The notes under the pieces were generated by a model. That model made no database searches and was not told the origin of the DNA. It saw only the letters and a list, made by a program, of their open reading frames with translations. A stretch of 64,000 bases of DNA from Streptomyces sp. R33. GTDB taxonomy: Bacteria > Actinomycetota > Actinomycetes > Streptomycetales > Streptomycetaceae. The position numbers and the translations under genes are program-made. Every line of letters starts with the position of its first letter. Position 1 is the stretch's first letter. Shown here piece by piece: positions 31,450 to 41,233 of this stretch. Where the stretch lies: NCBI RefSeq assembly GCF_041200175.1, contig NZ_CP165727.1, positions 7,124,001-7,188,000 on the forward strand, written 5' to 3'.

Positions 31450-32775
31450 TCAGTCACGCACCAGCGGTGCGCCCGCGTCACGCCACGCGATGATCCCTCC
31501 CGCGAGGCTGCGTACGTCGGGATGGCCCATCCGGGTCAGGAGGGCCGCATAGCGAGCCGACTGCTCGCCGACCGGGCACGCCAGGAGGACGGGCTGCCGC
31601 TTGCCGAACGGCAGTCCGCCCCGTACGAGTTCGTCGAAGAGCTCGTCGACGATGTTGACCGATCCGTCGATGTGCAGCGCGGCGTAGGCGAAGGAGCTGC
31701 GCAGGTCGATCACCAGCGGGCGCTCGGCCGCGAGCCACTTCTGCGCCTCGGCCACCTCGATGACCTGCGCCGCCCGTACCTCGGTGTCCGTCAGGGCGGT
31801 CACGGAGTTCCGCGCGGGCGGGCGGCCCAGCAGCTCGGGGCGGCGCTGCTTGACGTAGCCGAGGTAGCTCTCCACCCGGTCGCAGACGATGAAGACCGCG
31901 CTCCGGCGGTCCGGCCCCGTCAACTCCGCGTCGATCGGCTTCAGATGGCGGACCGTTCCCCGGTACGCGGCGCCGCCGGTGGGCCCGGCGAGGATCCCGC
32001 AGCGCCGGACCAGGGTGAGCATGCCGTCGATGGCGTCGTCGGCGCTGACCGACTCGATCGTGTCGTACGTGGCCGGGTCGAAGAGGCCGACCTCGTGGAC
32101 CTCGTCGATGTTGCGGATGCCGGGGATGAAGTCCGACTTCTCACCCACCAGCCCGATCACCCGTACGGCCGGATCGTGGGCGCGCAGGGCCCGGGCCACG
32201 CCCGTGGAGGAACCCGCCGTGCCGACGCAGGCGAGGAACCAGTCCGGGGCCCGGCCGTCCAGGTCCGCCACGATCTCCGGACCCGTACCCGTCTCGTGCG
32301 CCTCCGTGTTCAGCGCGTTGAAGTACTGGTCGGTGTGCAGGTGGGCATTGCCGGACTGGTTCAGCCTCTGGTGGAAGAGGGTCAGCGGGTCCTCGGTGTC
32401 CGTCGGGTCCAGGCATTCGCTGCGGCCCGGCAGCTCCTCGATCTCGGCGCCCAGCAGCAGGAGCAGGTCCTTGACCTCGGGGATGCGCATCCGGTTGGTG
32501 ACGCTCTTGAACGACAGCCCGTGCATGCCGGCGATGACGGCCAGCGCCTTGGCCGTGTTGCCGCTGGACAGCTCGACGACCGTCTCGCCGCGCTCCCGGG
32601 CTCCGGGCAGACCGGCTCGGGCCATGTTCCAGGCGGCGCGGTCCTTGACGGAGCCGAAGGGATTGAGCATCTCGAGCTTCGCATAGAGGTCGATGCGGCG
32701 CAGGCCGTGCACGGCCGGATCGATGCGGACCAGCGGGGTGTTGCCGATGGCCTCGGTGATGCTGTCGTACCTCAT
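31450..32775 (-). CDS. Cysteine-synthase-like PLP enzyme fused to a rhodanese domain
   Basis: 441 residues; ATG overlaps the Y4yA stop (ATGA). Residues 1-~320 are a fold-type II PLP enzyme: Schiff-base lysine NPFGSVKDRAAWN near 43, SSGNTAKAL, and phosphate-binding GTAGSSTG. Residues ~335-441 form a rhodanese domain with active-site Cys in LLACPVGEQSARY. The PLP half resembles SbnA, which makes the 2,3-diaminopropionate precursor from O-phosphoserine and glutamate in staphyloferrin B synthesis. The rhodanese may deliver sulfur or be a structural add-on. Confidence 0.88.
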   Translation of the reverse strand: MRYDSITEAIGNTPLVRIDPAVHGLRRIDLYAKLEMLNPFGSVKDRAAWNMARAGLPGARERGETVVELSSGNTAKALAVIAGMHGLSFKSVTNRMRIPEVKDLLLLLGAEIEELPGRSECLDPTDTEDPLTLFHQRLNQSGNAHLHTDQYFNALNTEAHETGTGPEIVADLDGRAPDWFLACVGTAGSSTGVARALRAHDPAVRVIGLVGEKSDFIPGIRNIDEVHEVGLFDPATYDTIESVSADDAIDGMLTLVRRCGILAGPTGGAAYRGTVRHLKPIDAELTGPDRRSAVFIVCDRVESYLGYVKQRRPELLGRPPARNSVTALTDTEVRAAQVIEVAEAQKWLAAERPLVIDLRSSFAYAALHIDGSVNIVDELFDELVRGGLPFGKRQPVLLACPVGEQSARYAALLTRMGHPDVRSLAGGIIAWRDAGAPLVRD

Positions 32776-34259
32776 GCCCGTCCCCCCGAATCGGTGATCG
32801 GCCGGTACTCCTCGATCGGCCAGTACTCCTCGTCCAGACACCAGCGCCAAGCGGATCCTCCCGGTCCCTCCCGGACGGCCACCTTGCGGGCCACCGGCTG
32901 CTGTTGGGCACGGGTGGCGCTGAAGTCCATGCAGTACCCGGCGGTGTTGGCGAAGCCGAGCAGGTCGCCCGGCCTCGGCAGCCGCGGCAGGAACACCGTT
33001 CTGCGGGTGACCAGATCGGCTTCCAGGCACAGGTTGCCCATGAGGTGGACCCCGACCGGCTCCTGCGGGCCGGCGGGTTCGCCGTCGCGGGGCACGAGGA
33101 CCGGGTCCATGAGGATGCCGTGGTCCTCCAGGCTGACGTCGTTCGCGTTCATGGCGAGGCGTACGAACGCAGGGCCCGCGTCCCGGTGCCGTACCTCCAG
33201 GACCCGGGCCAGCGACAGCCCGCACTGGTCGGCGAGGGCCCGGCCCGGCTCCGTGTACAGGTCGTAGAGGCTCTCCAGCAGCAGGGTGCCCAGCGGGCGG
33301 CCCAGCGTGGGGGCGGGCTGGGACAGCAGCGCGTCGAGGTAGCCGGCCCCGGCGACCGGGCGGTGGGCGGGGTACAGGCTCAGCGCGCCGCGGAGCGTAC
33401 CGCCCTCGGCGTGCAGACCGTACCCGTGGCCGCCCCAGGTGAGCGGCGGGCGCCGGCCCATCACGGCGGCTGCGAGCTCGCTCGTGTAGCGGTCCCACTG
33501 GGCGGCGTGGGCGAGGTAGCCGACACCGAAGCCGCCGCCGATGTCGACGGCGCGCGGCTGGAACCCCCTTAATCGCAGGTCGTCCATGGCGCGCAGGCAG
33601 CCTTCGAGGGCGATGGCCTTCTCGTCCGGGCTCGTGGTGTCGAGGTGGTACGCGACGCCGACCGGATCGAGGGAGTCCCGGTGGCGTTCGAGGAGGTCCA
33701 GCAGCGGGCCCAGGGCCTTCACGGACGTACCGAACCGGCTCCTGCGCGACAGCATCCTGGGTCCCGAGGTCTCGAACCCGCAGAGCCGGAGCAGGACCTT
33801 CGGGCGGGGCAGGTCGTGGCGCCGGACGAGGCCCGCCAAGGCCTCCAGCTCACCGGGCCCGTCGGCGTTCACGGTGACCCCGGACCGCGCGGCCAGCCAG
33901 AGGAACGCCGGATCCTTGGGGCCGGTCGCCATGATGCGGTCCGCGGTGAAGCCGTCGCCGAGGGCATGGCGGAGCTCGCCGAGGGAGGCCACGTCCACGG
34001 CGGCGTCCGCGGTGGTGAGCCGCCGGACGAGGGACCGGGAACGGTTGGCCTTGTGGGCGAAGAAGACCTGCCCGCCGAGGCGGTGGCGGCGGTAGACGGA
34101 GCGGAAACCCTCGGCGTTCTCCGCGATCTGGTCGGGCAGGAGGACGCCCAGGGGCGAACCGAGGGCGTCCACGAGCATGTGCAGGAACGGGGCCGAGCCG
34201 AGCAGTGCGCCGAGCCGTGGTGCCAACCGCGGTTCCAGGTACAGGGGGCCGGTGTCCAT
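32772..34259 (-). CDS. Y4yA-type PLP-dependent decarboxylase (group IV, alanine-racemase fold)
   Basis: 495 residues, GGAGGAG eight bases before the ATG. Fold-type III decarboxylase: Schiff-base lysine FFAHKANRSRSL near 70, VDVASLGEL, DIGGGFGVGY, ESLYDLYTEPGRAL, and FANTAGYCMDF near the C-terminus. This is the diaminopimelate/ornithine-decarboxylase superfamily, like SbnH, which decarboxylates a citryl-Dap intermediate in staphyloferrin B synthesis. First gene of the four-gene leftward coupled group. Confidence 0.85.
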   Translation of the reverse strand: MDTGPLYLEPRLAPRLGALLGSAPFLHMLVDALGSPLGVLLPDQIAENAEGFRSVYRRHRLGGQVFFAHKANRSRSLVRRLTTADAAVDVASLGELRHALGDGFTADRIMATGPKDPAFLWLAARSGVTVNADGPGELEALAGLVRRHDLPRPKVLLRLCGFETSGPRMLSRRSRFGTSVKALGPLLDLLERHRDSLDPVGVAYHLDTTSPDEKAIALEGCLRAMDDLRLRGFQPRAVDIGGGFGVGYLAHAAQWDRYTSELAAAVMGRRPPLTWGGHGYGLHAEGGTLRGALSLYPAHRPVAGAGYLDALLSQPAPTLGRPLGTLLLESLYDLYTEPGRALADQCGLSLARVLEVRHRDAGPAFVRLAMNANDVSLEDHGILMDPVLVPRDGEPAGPQEPVGVHLMGNLCLEADLVTRRTVFLPRLPRPGDLLGFANTAGYCMDFSATRAQQQPVARKVAVREGPGGSAWRWCLDEEYWPIEEYRPITDSGGRA

Positions 34260-34390
34260 CGCAGCTGCTCCTCCCGCGCTCCGATCGTACGACGATTTGC
34301 CTTGCGGCCCTGTTCCTGCCCTTCTGAGCGGGTTCGGACGCGTGATGGAGGGAGATGACCGAAACGCGACGGGCCCGCCCGGGCGCTGCG

Positions 34391-34453
34391 GTGGCCCAGG
34401 TGGCCCAGGTGGCCCAGGTTGCCCAGGTGGCCCAGGGGGCTCAGCGGGCTCAG
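34391..34453. repeat. Tandem 9-bp repeat at the 3' end of the GNAT gene
   Basis: Five copies of GTGGCCCAG (one reads GTTGCCCAG) followed by two decayed copies. The array overlaps the GNAT stop codon at 34450-34452. No gene is seen in 34260-34449. Confidence 0.85.
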
Positions 34454-35001
34454 AGGGCGAGGTGCATGAGGATCTCGTCGCGGTCGTCGCCGGGCGCGAC
34501 CCGCAGCCCGCCGGGCCAGCGCCCGATCTCGCGCCAGCCCAGACGGGCGTAGAACACCTCGAGCCCCAGGCCGGCCCGGACGGCGATGTGCAACTGCTCC
34601 AGCCCCATCTCCTGACGCGCGAGATCGCGGATCCGGTGCATCAGCGCCGTACCGATGCCGCGGCCGCGGAAGTCGGGGTGGGTCATGACGTGGTTGACGG
34701 CGCCGCAGTGCGCGACGAGGGGATGCGGGTCACGGCGCAGAACCAGCCACCCGGCGAGCCTTCCGCCGGCCGTGGCGACCAGCATCCGGGCACGGCGCGG
34801 ATCGAGCTCGCCGACGAGCAGGCCCAGCGCCGGGTCGGCCTGGCCGGTGCTCACCGGAGGCATGGGGAGCCCCCGGGGGATGACGGCGCCCCCGGCGTTG
34901 ATCACCCGTACCCAGCAGTCGACGAGCTGGTCCCGGAGTTCGGCGGTCAGCTCCCGGGGGCGGGTGATCTGGGCGAAGTCGAGTGGTTGCTGCGCGGCCA
35001 T
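34450..35001 (-). CDS. GNAT-family N-acetyltransferase
   Basis: 183 residues from MAAQQPLDFAQ; a GTG seven codons upstream is also possible. The acetyl-CoA motif A is HPDFRGRGIGTALMHRI, followed by HIAVRAGLGLEVFYARLGW. It lies between the MFS gene and the PLP-enzyme genes on the same strand, so acetylation of the pathway product, for example for self-protection, is possible. Confidence 0.85.
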   Translation of the reverse strand: MAAQQPLDFAQITRPRELTAELRDQLVDCWVRVINAGGAVIPRGLPMPPVSTGQADPALGLLVGELDPRRARMLVATAGGRLAGWLVLRRDPHPLVAHCGAVNHVMTHPDFRGRGIGTALMHRIRDLARQEMGLEQLHIAVRAGLGLEVFYARLGWREIGRWPGGLRVAPGDDRDEILMHLAL

Positions 35002-35098
35002 GGAGCGCAGCTTGCCAGACACGGCCGTCGACGGGTGCCCCCGGCCGGGTGAGGGCGGACCGGCCGGGGTGGGGCGGCAGGGCCGTGGGCGCCGGCGG

Positions 35099-36361
35099 TC
35101 AGTCCGTCGTGGCCGGGGCCGTACGCCCGAAGTGGCGGGCGGTGGGTACCAGCGCCGCCGCGGCCGGCACGAGGAAGCAGGCGGCGGCGCACACGGCGAG
35201 TACGGCAGTGACCCCGAAGGCGTCGATGGCGGGCGCGATCAGCGCGAGCCCGACGGGCGCCAGGCCGTACGAGAGGAGGAAGTCCAGCGAGGAGACGCGG
35301 GCCAGCTTGTCCGGGGCGACCTCGCGCTGGGTGGCCGTGAACCAGGGCACGTTGAACAGCTCGATGCCGATCCCGGCGACGGCGTACGCGGCGACGACCG
35401 CGGCCGGGTGCACGGGCAGCATCAGGCTCAGCGGGGCGAAGCCGTAGACGGCCAGCCCGGCGAAGGCTGCCCGGCCCTGGGAGCGCGGCCGCCAACGGGC
35501 GATGACCAGGGCGCCGCCGAGCGCGCCCAGGGTGTACGCCGTCATGGCCGCGGCCAGCACCCACTCGGTACCGTAGCGGTCCCGGCTGATCAGGGGCAGC
35601 GCGACGCTGGTGGCGGAGTAGCCGAGGGCGATGACGGCGACGAGGGCGGCGAGTCCGGCGAGGAACCAGGGATGACGGCGCGCCTCCCGTATGCCCTCCA
35701 GGAATTCGGCGCGGAAACCGGCGCGCGGAGCGGGTTCCGCGGCAGGCCCGGTCGTGCCGGCGCCCTTGCCGGGGACGAGCGCGGCGACCAGCCAGAGCAG
35801 CCCGATGCCGAGCAACAGCGTCCCGACGCCGAAGAAGGCGGCGAGCAGGGCGGTCAGGGCGGGACCGGCGAGCGTGGAGCTGCGTACGGCCATGGTCATG
35901 GCGGCATTGGCCTGCTGGCGGCGCCCGGGCTCGACGGTCTCGGCGGTGAGTGCCTGGAACGCGGGGCGGCAGGCGCCCTGTCCGGCGCCGGCGAGGGCGG
36001 CGGCGGCCGTCATCAGCACGAGCGAGCGCCCGAGTCCGGCGGCGAGGAGGGGCGCGGCGACCGCCGCCGCGAGCGCGGACCAGAGGACGACCTCGCGGCG
36101 GGAGTGCCGGTCGGCCAGTACGCCGCCCACGGCGACGGCGGCGAGGAAGCCGGCGGTGCGGGCGGCGAGGACCAGGCCCAGGCCGGCGGCGCCGAGGTCG
36201 CGGTGCAGGACGGCGAGCCCGAGGACGAAGGGCAGGGCCCAGGTCGCGAGGCCCGAGGCGGTGGTGCCCGCCCACAGGCGCAGGAAAGCGGGGTCCAGGA
36301 GGACCGAACGCGGGGGCGGGGCAGCGGTCTTGGCCGCTGTGCGTGCGGGTGTGGTCGCCAC
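35099..36361 (-). CDS. MFS exporter
   Basis: 420 residues from a GTG at 36361 with GAGGAG ten bases upstream. Twelve helices are visible; motif A-like GVLADRHSRREVVLWSAL near residue 75 places it in the enterobactin-exporter/EntS-like MFS group. The C-terminus is short. It starts the leftward arm 60 bp from the Zur-like box, so export of the metal-free chelator is the likely role. Confidence 0.88.
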   Translation of the reverse strand: MATTPARTAAKTAAPPPRSVLLDPAFLRLWAGTTASGLATWALPFVLGLAVLHRDLGAAGLGLVLAARTAGFLAAVAVGGVLADRHSRREVVLWSALAAAVAAPLLAAGLGRSLVLMTAAAALAGAGQGACRPAFQALTAETVEPGRRQQANAAMTMAVRSSTLAGPALTALLAAFFGVGTLLLGIGLLWLVAALVPGKGAGTTGPAAEPAPRAGFRAEFLEGIREARRHPWFLAGLAALVAVIALGYSATSVALPLISRDRYGTEWVLAAAMTAYTLGALGGALVIARWRPRSQGRAAFAGLAVYGFAPLSLMLPVHPAAVVAAYAVAGIGIELFNVPWFTATQREVAPDKLARVSSLDFLLSYGLAPVGLALIAPAIDAFGVTAVLAVCAAACFLVPAAAALVPTARHFGRTAPATTD

Positions 36362-36420
36362 GGTGTGGGTGCTCCTCGGAGGTGGGGGAGCGGCTCGGTG
36401 AACCGCACCCCGGGGGTCGT

Positions 36421-36441
36421 TAATGAAAATGAATACCATTA
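36421..36441. promoter_or_regulatory. Zur-box-like operator in the divergent metallophore promoter
   Basis: AT-rich 21-bp imperfect palindrome with outer arms TAATG/CATTA and core TGAAAATGAATACCA. It is 60-80 bp from the MFS start and 75-95 bp from the binding-protein start. By hand it agrees at 18 of 21 positions with the actinobacterial Zur consensus as I remember it (TGAAAATGATTTTCA core). A Fur-family site of another metal cannot be excluded. Confidence 0.55.
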
Positions 36442-36515
36442 CAGTACTCTTCGAACGTGGCACTCCTGCCCGGTGCACGACAACACCCACGCCTCCCTCC
36501 CAGACCGGAGAACCC

Positions 36516-37550
36516 ATGCGCAATCCCGCCCGCCTCGGCATAGCCCTGGCCCTCGCCCTCGCCACAGCGGGCTGCTCCACGGCAGCCGGTGACGGCTCCC
36601 GAGCGGACGCCGGGCCCGCGGCCCAGGGCGGCACGAAGGGGGTTTCCGTCACCAGCTGCGGCCGCCCGGTGTCCTTCGCCGGGCCGCCGCAGCGGACCGT
36701 CGCCCTGGACCAGACCTCGACGGAGACCCTCCTCGAACTCGGCCTCCAGGACCGGATGGCGGGGACCGCCAACCTCAAGACGAAGATCCCGCCGCAATAC
36801 GAGGCCGCGTACGCCAAGGTCCCGGTCATCGCCCCGAAGATCGCCACCGGCGAGCAACTGAGGGCCGCCACCCCCGACTTCGTCGTCGCCGGTTCCACCG
36901 ACCTCTACACCGCGGACCGGGCCGGCACCCGCGAGGAACTGGACGCCCTCAAGGTCCCCACCTTCGTCAGCGCCGTGGACTGCCCGCAGCAGAACCCCGC
37001 CGGCCGGTCCCCCTTCGAGCTGCTCTTCTCCGACTACGAGAACCTGGGCAAGGTCTTCGGCGCCGAGGAGCGGGCCGGTGAACTCGCGGCCGATCAGCGC
37101 GCGGCGGTCGCCCGGGCCGGGGAGAACGCCGCCGAGGCCGCCCGGGGAGCGGACCGGCCGACCGTCGTCTACCTCTACTCCGTCTTCAACGGCATGCCGT
37201 ACGTGGCGGGCAGGACCGGCCTGCCCAGCGAGATGAGCCGCATCGTCGGCGCGAAGAACGCCTTCGACGACGTCGACGAGGACTGGCCGGAGGTCTCCTG
37301 GGAGGAAATCGCCCGGCGCGACCCGGACTTCATCGTGATCGGCGACCTGTCCGAGCGCGGCCGTCCCGGGGACAGCGCCGCCGAGAAGCGCGCCGCGATG
37401 ACCCGGCATCCGGTGGTCTCGAAGCTGGCCGCCGTCCGCGAGAACAAGATCCTCGAGGTGCCCGGCATCGAGCTGGACCCCTCCGTGCGCTCCGTCCATG
37501 CCCTCGGGTTGCTGGCCGACGGCATGAAGGACCTCGGGTATGTCCGCTAG
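36516..37550 (+). CDS. FecB/BtuF-type metallophore-binding lipoprotein
   Basis: 344 residues from MRNPARLGIALAL; GGAG five bases before the ATG. A lipobox (LATAGCSTA) marks a membrane-anchored lipoprotein. The mature part is a class III binding protein: VALDQTSTETLLELGLQDRMAG, then VIAPKIATGEQLRAATPDFVV, a long helix, and PEVSWEEIARRDPDFIVIGD. It captures the metal-chelate outside the cell and feeds the FecCD permease, whose gene overlaps its end by 11 bp. Confidence 0.92.
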   Translation: MRNPARLGIALALALATAGCSTAAGDGSRADAGPAAQGGTKGVSVTSCGRPVSFAGPPQRTVALDQTSTETLLELGLQDRMAGTANLKTKIPPQYEAAYAKVPVIAPKIATGEQLRAATPDFVVAGSTDLYTADRAGTREELDALKVPTFVSAVDCPQQNPAGRSPFELLFSDYENLGKVFGAEERAGELAADQRAAVARAGENAAEAARGADRPTVVYLYSVFNGMPYVAGRTGLPSEMSRIVGAKNAFDDVDEDWPEVSWEEIARRDPDFIVIGDLSERGRPGDSAAEKRAAMTRHPVVSKLAAVRENKILEVPGIELDPSVRSVHALGLLADGMKDLGYVR

Positions 37551-38579
37551 GCCGGACACCCCGCCCGGGCGGTCCGCGGCGGCCCACGCGGTCCTCCTGC
37601 TGTTGGCCGCAGGCGCCCTGGCGGGCTCGGTGGCGGCTGCCGTGCGCACCGGCACCGCCGACGTGAGCTGGACCGGCTTCGCCCGCGTCCTCGGCTCCCG
37701 TCTCGGCCTGGACGTGCAGCCGTTGCCCCCACTGGTGGACTCGCTCATCTGGGACCTGCGGCTGCCGCGCGTGCTGATGGCCGCCCTCGTGGGCGCCTCG
37801 CTCGCCGTGTCCGGAACGGTGCTCCAGGCGGTCACCCGCAATGCACTCGCCGACCCCTACCTGCTCGGAGTCTCCTCCGGTGCATCGGCGGGAGCCGTCT
37901 GCGTCGTCGTCCTCGGGGTCGGCGCGGGCACGCTCGGGGTCACCGGCGGCGCACTCGCCGGCGCGCTGGTCTCCTTCGGCCTGCTCCTGCTGTTGCTGCG
38001 ACGCACCGGGCTGGATTCCGGCCGTATCGTCCTCACCGGCGTGGTGATCGGCCAGCTGTTCACCGCGGTGACCTCGCTGGTCCTGATGGCCTCGGCGGAC
38101 GCCGACACCACGCGGGCCGTCACCCACTGGCTGCTCGGCTCGATGGCGCCGGCCCGCTGGAACACCGTCGCGGTCTGCGCGATCGTCACCCCGCTGGGGC
38201 TGCTGGTGGCCTGGCTCTGCTGGAACGCCCTCGACGGGCTCGCGTTCGGCGCCGACACCGCCGCGTCCCTCGGTATCGCTGTACGGCGCACGCGGATGCT
38301 GCTGCTCGTGGTCACGGCCGCGCTGACAGCGGTCGCGGTGGCCACCGTGGGGGCGATCGGCTTCGTCGGGCTGATCGTCCCCCACGGGGTGCGGTTCCTC
38401 GTCGGGCCGCTGCACCGGCTGCTGCTGCCGTACGCGGCGCTGGTGGGCGCGGTGTTCCTGGTGTGGACGGACGCGCTGGCGCGGATCGCCTTCGCGCCCC
38501 GCGAGGTTCCCGTCGGCGTGATCACTGCGCTGCTCGGCGTACCGCTCTTCCTCCTCGTGCTGCGCAAGCGGGGTGAGCT

Positions 38580-38583
<4 letters not shown>
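37540..38583 (+). CDS. FecCD-type metallophore ABC permease
   Basis: 347 residues. About ten helices with the family signatures LRLPRVLMAALVGASLAVSG and ADPYLLGVSSGAS, and GAIGFVGLIVPHGVRFLVG in the coupling region. Its start overlaps the binding-protein gene and its end overlaps the ATPase start (GTGA), so the three form one unit. Confidence 0.93.
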
Positions 38584-39377
<794 letters not shown>

Positions 39378-39389
39378 AACGGAAATCCC

Positions 39390-40235
39390 ATGCATCGCAC
39401 GACTCCTTCCCCTGCCCCCGCCCCCGTGACCTCCGTCGACGGGCTCATCGAGGCCGTCCTGGCCGGCGAACACGGCCCGCTCCCCTCCGAACTCATCGCC
39501 ACCAGCGTGTTCTGGATCCATCACGGAACCCGCCTGGCCGGCGGCGACACCACCTACCTCAACCAGTACGTCCTGGTCCGCCTCGGCGGCTCCTTCGGCG
39601 GCTGCGCCTTCGAGGCCGGCGAGATCGCCCCGTCCATCTGCCGCGACTCCTCCGGCACCCCGCTCGACGTGCTGCTGCGCGAGGCCCCGCGCCCGCTGCG
39701 GATCGCCGCCCTCGACGCCTACCTGTCCGAGACCCGCCCGCACCGCGAGGCCGCAGACGCCGAGCCCGTGACCCTCCCCACCGGTACCCCGGAGGTACGC
39801 GCGAAGGCCCGCGACGCGGCCGTCGCCGGACTGCTCGACATCCCGGCGGGCGCCCGGGTCGGCCTCATCGGCGTGGTGAATCCGCTGGTCGCGGCGATCC
39901 GCGCGCGCGGCGGCGAACCGCTGCCCTGCGACTTCAACCTCAAGGCCACCCAGTGGGGCGACGCCGTCACCGACGACATGCACGAGGTGCTGGAGCGCGC
40001 AGAGGCCGTCGTCGCCACCGGTATGACCCTGGGCAACGGATCGTTCGACACCATCCTGGAGCGCTGCCGGTCCCGCGGTATCCCGCTGATCGTCTACGCG
40101 CAGTCCGGCAGCGCCGTCGCCCGCGCCTTCCTCGGCTCGGGCGTGACGGCGCTGTCCGCGGAACCGTTCCCCTTCTCCCAGTTCAGCGCCGAGGAGACGG
40201 TCCTGTACCGCTACCGGACGGTGAGCCGCGCGTGA
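39390..40235 (+). CDS. DUF4213/DUF364-type Rossmann-like protein
   Basis: 281 residues. The N-terminal ~120 residues (WIHHGTRLAGGDTTYLNQYV) resemble the DUF4213 enolase-N-like part; the C-terminal half (ARVGLIGVVNPLVAAIRA, then ATQWGDAVTDDM, VVATGMTLGNGSFDTIL) resembles DUF364, named for putative heavy-metal chelation. Proteins of this family often accompany metal-chelate ABC importers. A role in releasing or handling the imported metal is inferred. Confidence 0.78.
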   Translation: MHRTTPSPAPAPVTSVDGLIEAVLAGEHGPLPSELIATSVFWIHHGTRLAGGDTTYLNQYVLVRLGGSFGGCAFEAGEIAPSICRDSSGTPLDVLLREAPRPLRIAALDAYLSETRPHREAADAEPVTLPTGTPEVRAKARDAAVAGLLDIPAGARVGLIGVVNPLVAAIRARGGEPLPCDFNLKATQWGDAVTDDMHEVLERAEAVVATGMTLGNGSFDTILERCRSRGIPLIVYAQSGSAVARAFLGSGVTALSAEPFPFSQFSAEETVLYRYRTVSRA

Positions 40236-41233
40236 TCCCCACCGGCACCGGGGACGCCCCCTGCCATCACGGCGAGATCCTCCAGGGCGTCTTCCTCGAC
40301 GACGGCGGCCGCAGGTGCGCGGGCCTGGTCACCCTCCCCATGGCAGGCCCGGGAAGTCACGCCGCGTTCGTCCCCCGGCCCGGTACGGCGCCCGAGGCGC
40401 TCACCGCCGTACCCGCCGACCGCACGAAGGCCGTGCGGGCCGCGGCCCTCGCGGTGGCGGAATGCGCGGAGCGGACCGGACAGCCGCCCTGTGGCGGGGA
40501 GTTGCGGCTCACCGGGGACATACCGGTGGGCCTGGGCATGGGCAGCTCCACCAGCGACGTCATCGCCACGGTGCGCGCGGTCGCGGACTCGTACGGACTG
40601 CGGCTGGCGCCCGACACGGTGGCCCGGCTGGCCGTCCGCGCGGAACTGGCCTGCGATCCGCTGATGCTGGACGGCCGGCCGGTGCTGTTCGCACAGCGGG
40701 AGGGCCGGGTGCTGGAGGTCCTCGGCCCGGCCATGCCACCGCTGGTCGTCGTGGGCTGCGCCCTCGGCGGAGGTGCACCCGTGGACACCCTGTCCCTGCC
40801 CGTCCGGGACGCCTCCGAGGACGACGTACGGGCCTTCGAGCGGCTGCGCTCGCTGCTGCGCCGGGCGGTGGCCACCGCGGACGCCCGGCTCCTCGGCGAG
40901 GTCGCCACCGCCAGCGCCCGGCGCGGCCAGCAGGCCCTCGGCCACCCGGAGTTCGAGGCCCTGACGGCAATCGCCCGGCGGGCCGGCGCGGTCGGCGTGC
41001 AGATCGCGCACAGCGGCGCGGTGGCGGGAGTGCTGTTCGACCCGGCCGCACCGGGTCTGCGGCACCGCGTCCGCAGCTGCCTGCGCGCACTCGACACCCA
41101 CGGCATCCGCGCCACCCGGACCTTCACGACTTCCACCACCCAGGAGATCCTGCATGGACCAGCACATCGCGGAGGCGATCGGCCGTCCGGACCTGATACG
41201 CCTCGACGACCGGCTCGTCTGCCTGCGCTTTGA
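40232..41233 (+). CDS. PduX-like GHMP kinase (amino-acid O-kinase)
   Basis: 333 residues from a GTG (GTGA overlap with the upstream gene). Motifs: N-terminal CHHGEILQGVF, as the CGE-x-VQG of L-threonine kinase PduX; ATP loop PVGLGMGSSTSDVIATV near 98; and IAHSGAVAGVLFDP near the end, the third GHMP motif. PduX makes L-threonine O-3-phosphate, so this enzyme probably phosphorylates serine, threonine or a derivative. Its last 80 bp overlap the start of the next gene in another frame. Confidence 0.85.
   Translation: MIPTGTGDAPCHHGEILQGVFLDDGGRRCAGLVTLPMAGPGSHAAFVPRPGTAPEALTAVPADRTKAVRAAALAVAECAERTGQPPCGGELRLTGDIPVGLGMGSSTSDVIATVRAVADSYGLRLAPDTVARLAVRAELACDPLMLDGRPVLFAQREGRVLEVLGPAMPPLVVVGCALGGGAPVDTLSLPVRDASEDDVRAFERLRSLLRRAVATADARLLGEVATASARRGQQALGHPEFEALTAIARRAGAVGVQIAHSGAVAGVLFDPAAPGLRHRVRSCLRALDTHGIRATRTFTTSTTQEILHGPAHRGGDRPSGPDTPRRPARLPAL

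Noticed and set aside
36421..36441. A DmdR/IdeR-type iron box
   Set aside because: The TTAGGTTAGGCTAACCTAA-like pattern is absent; the sequence is closer to the Zur/Fur type.
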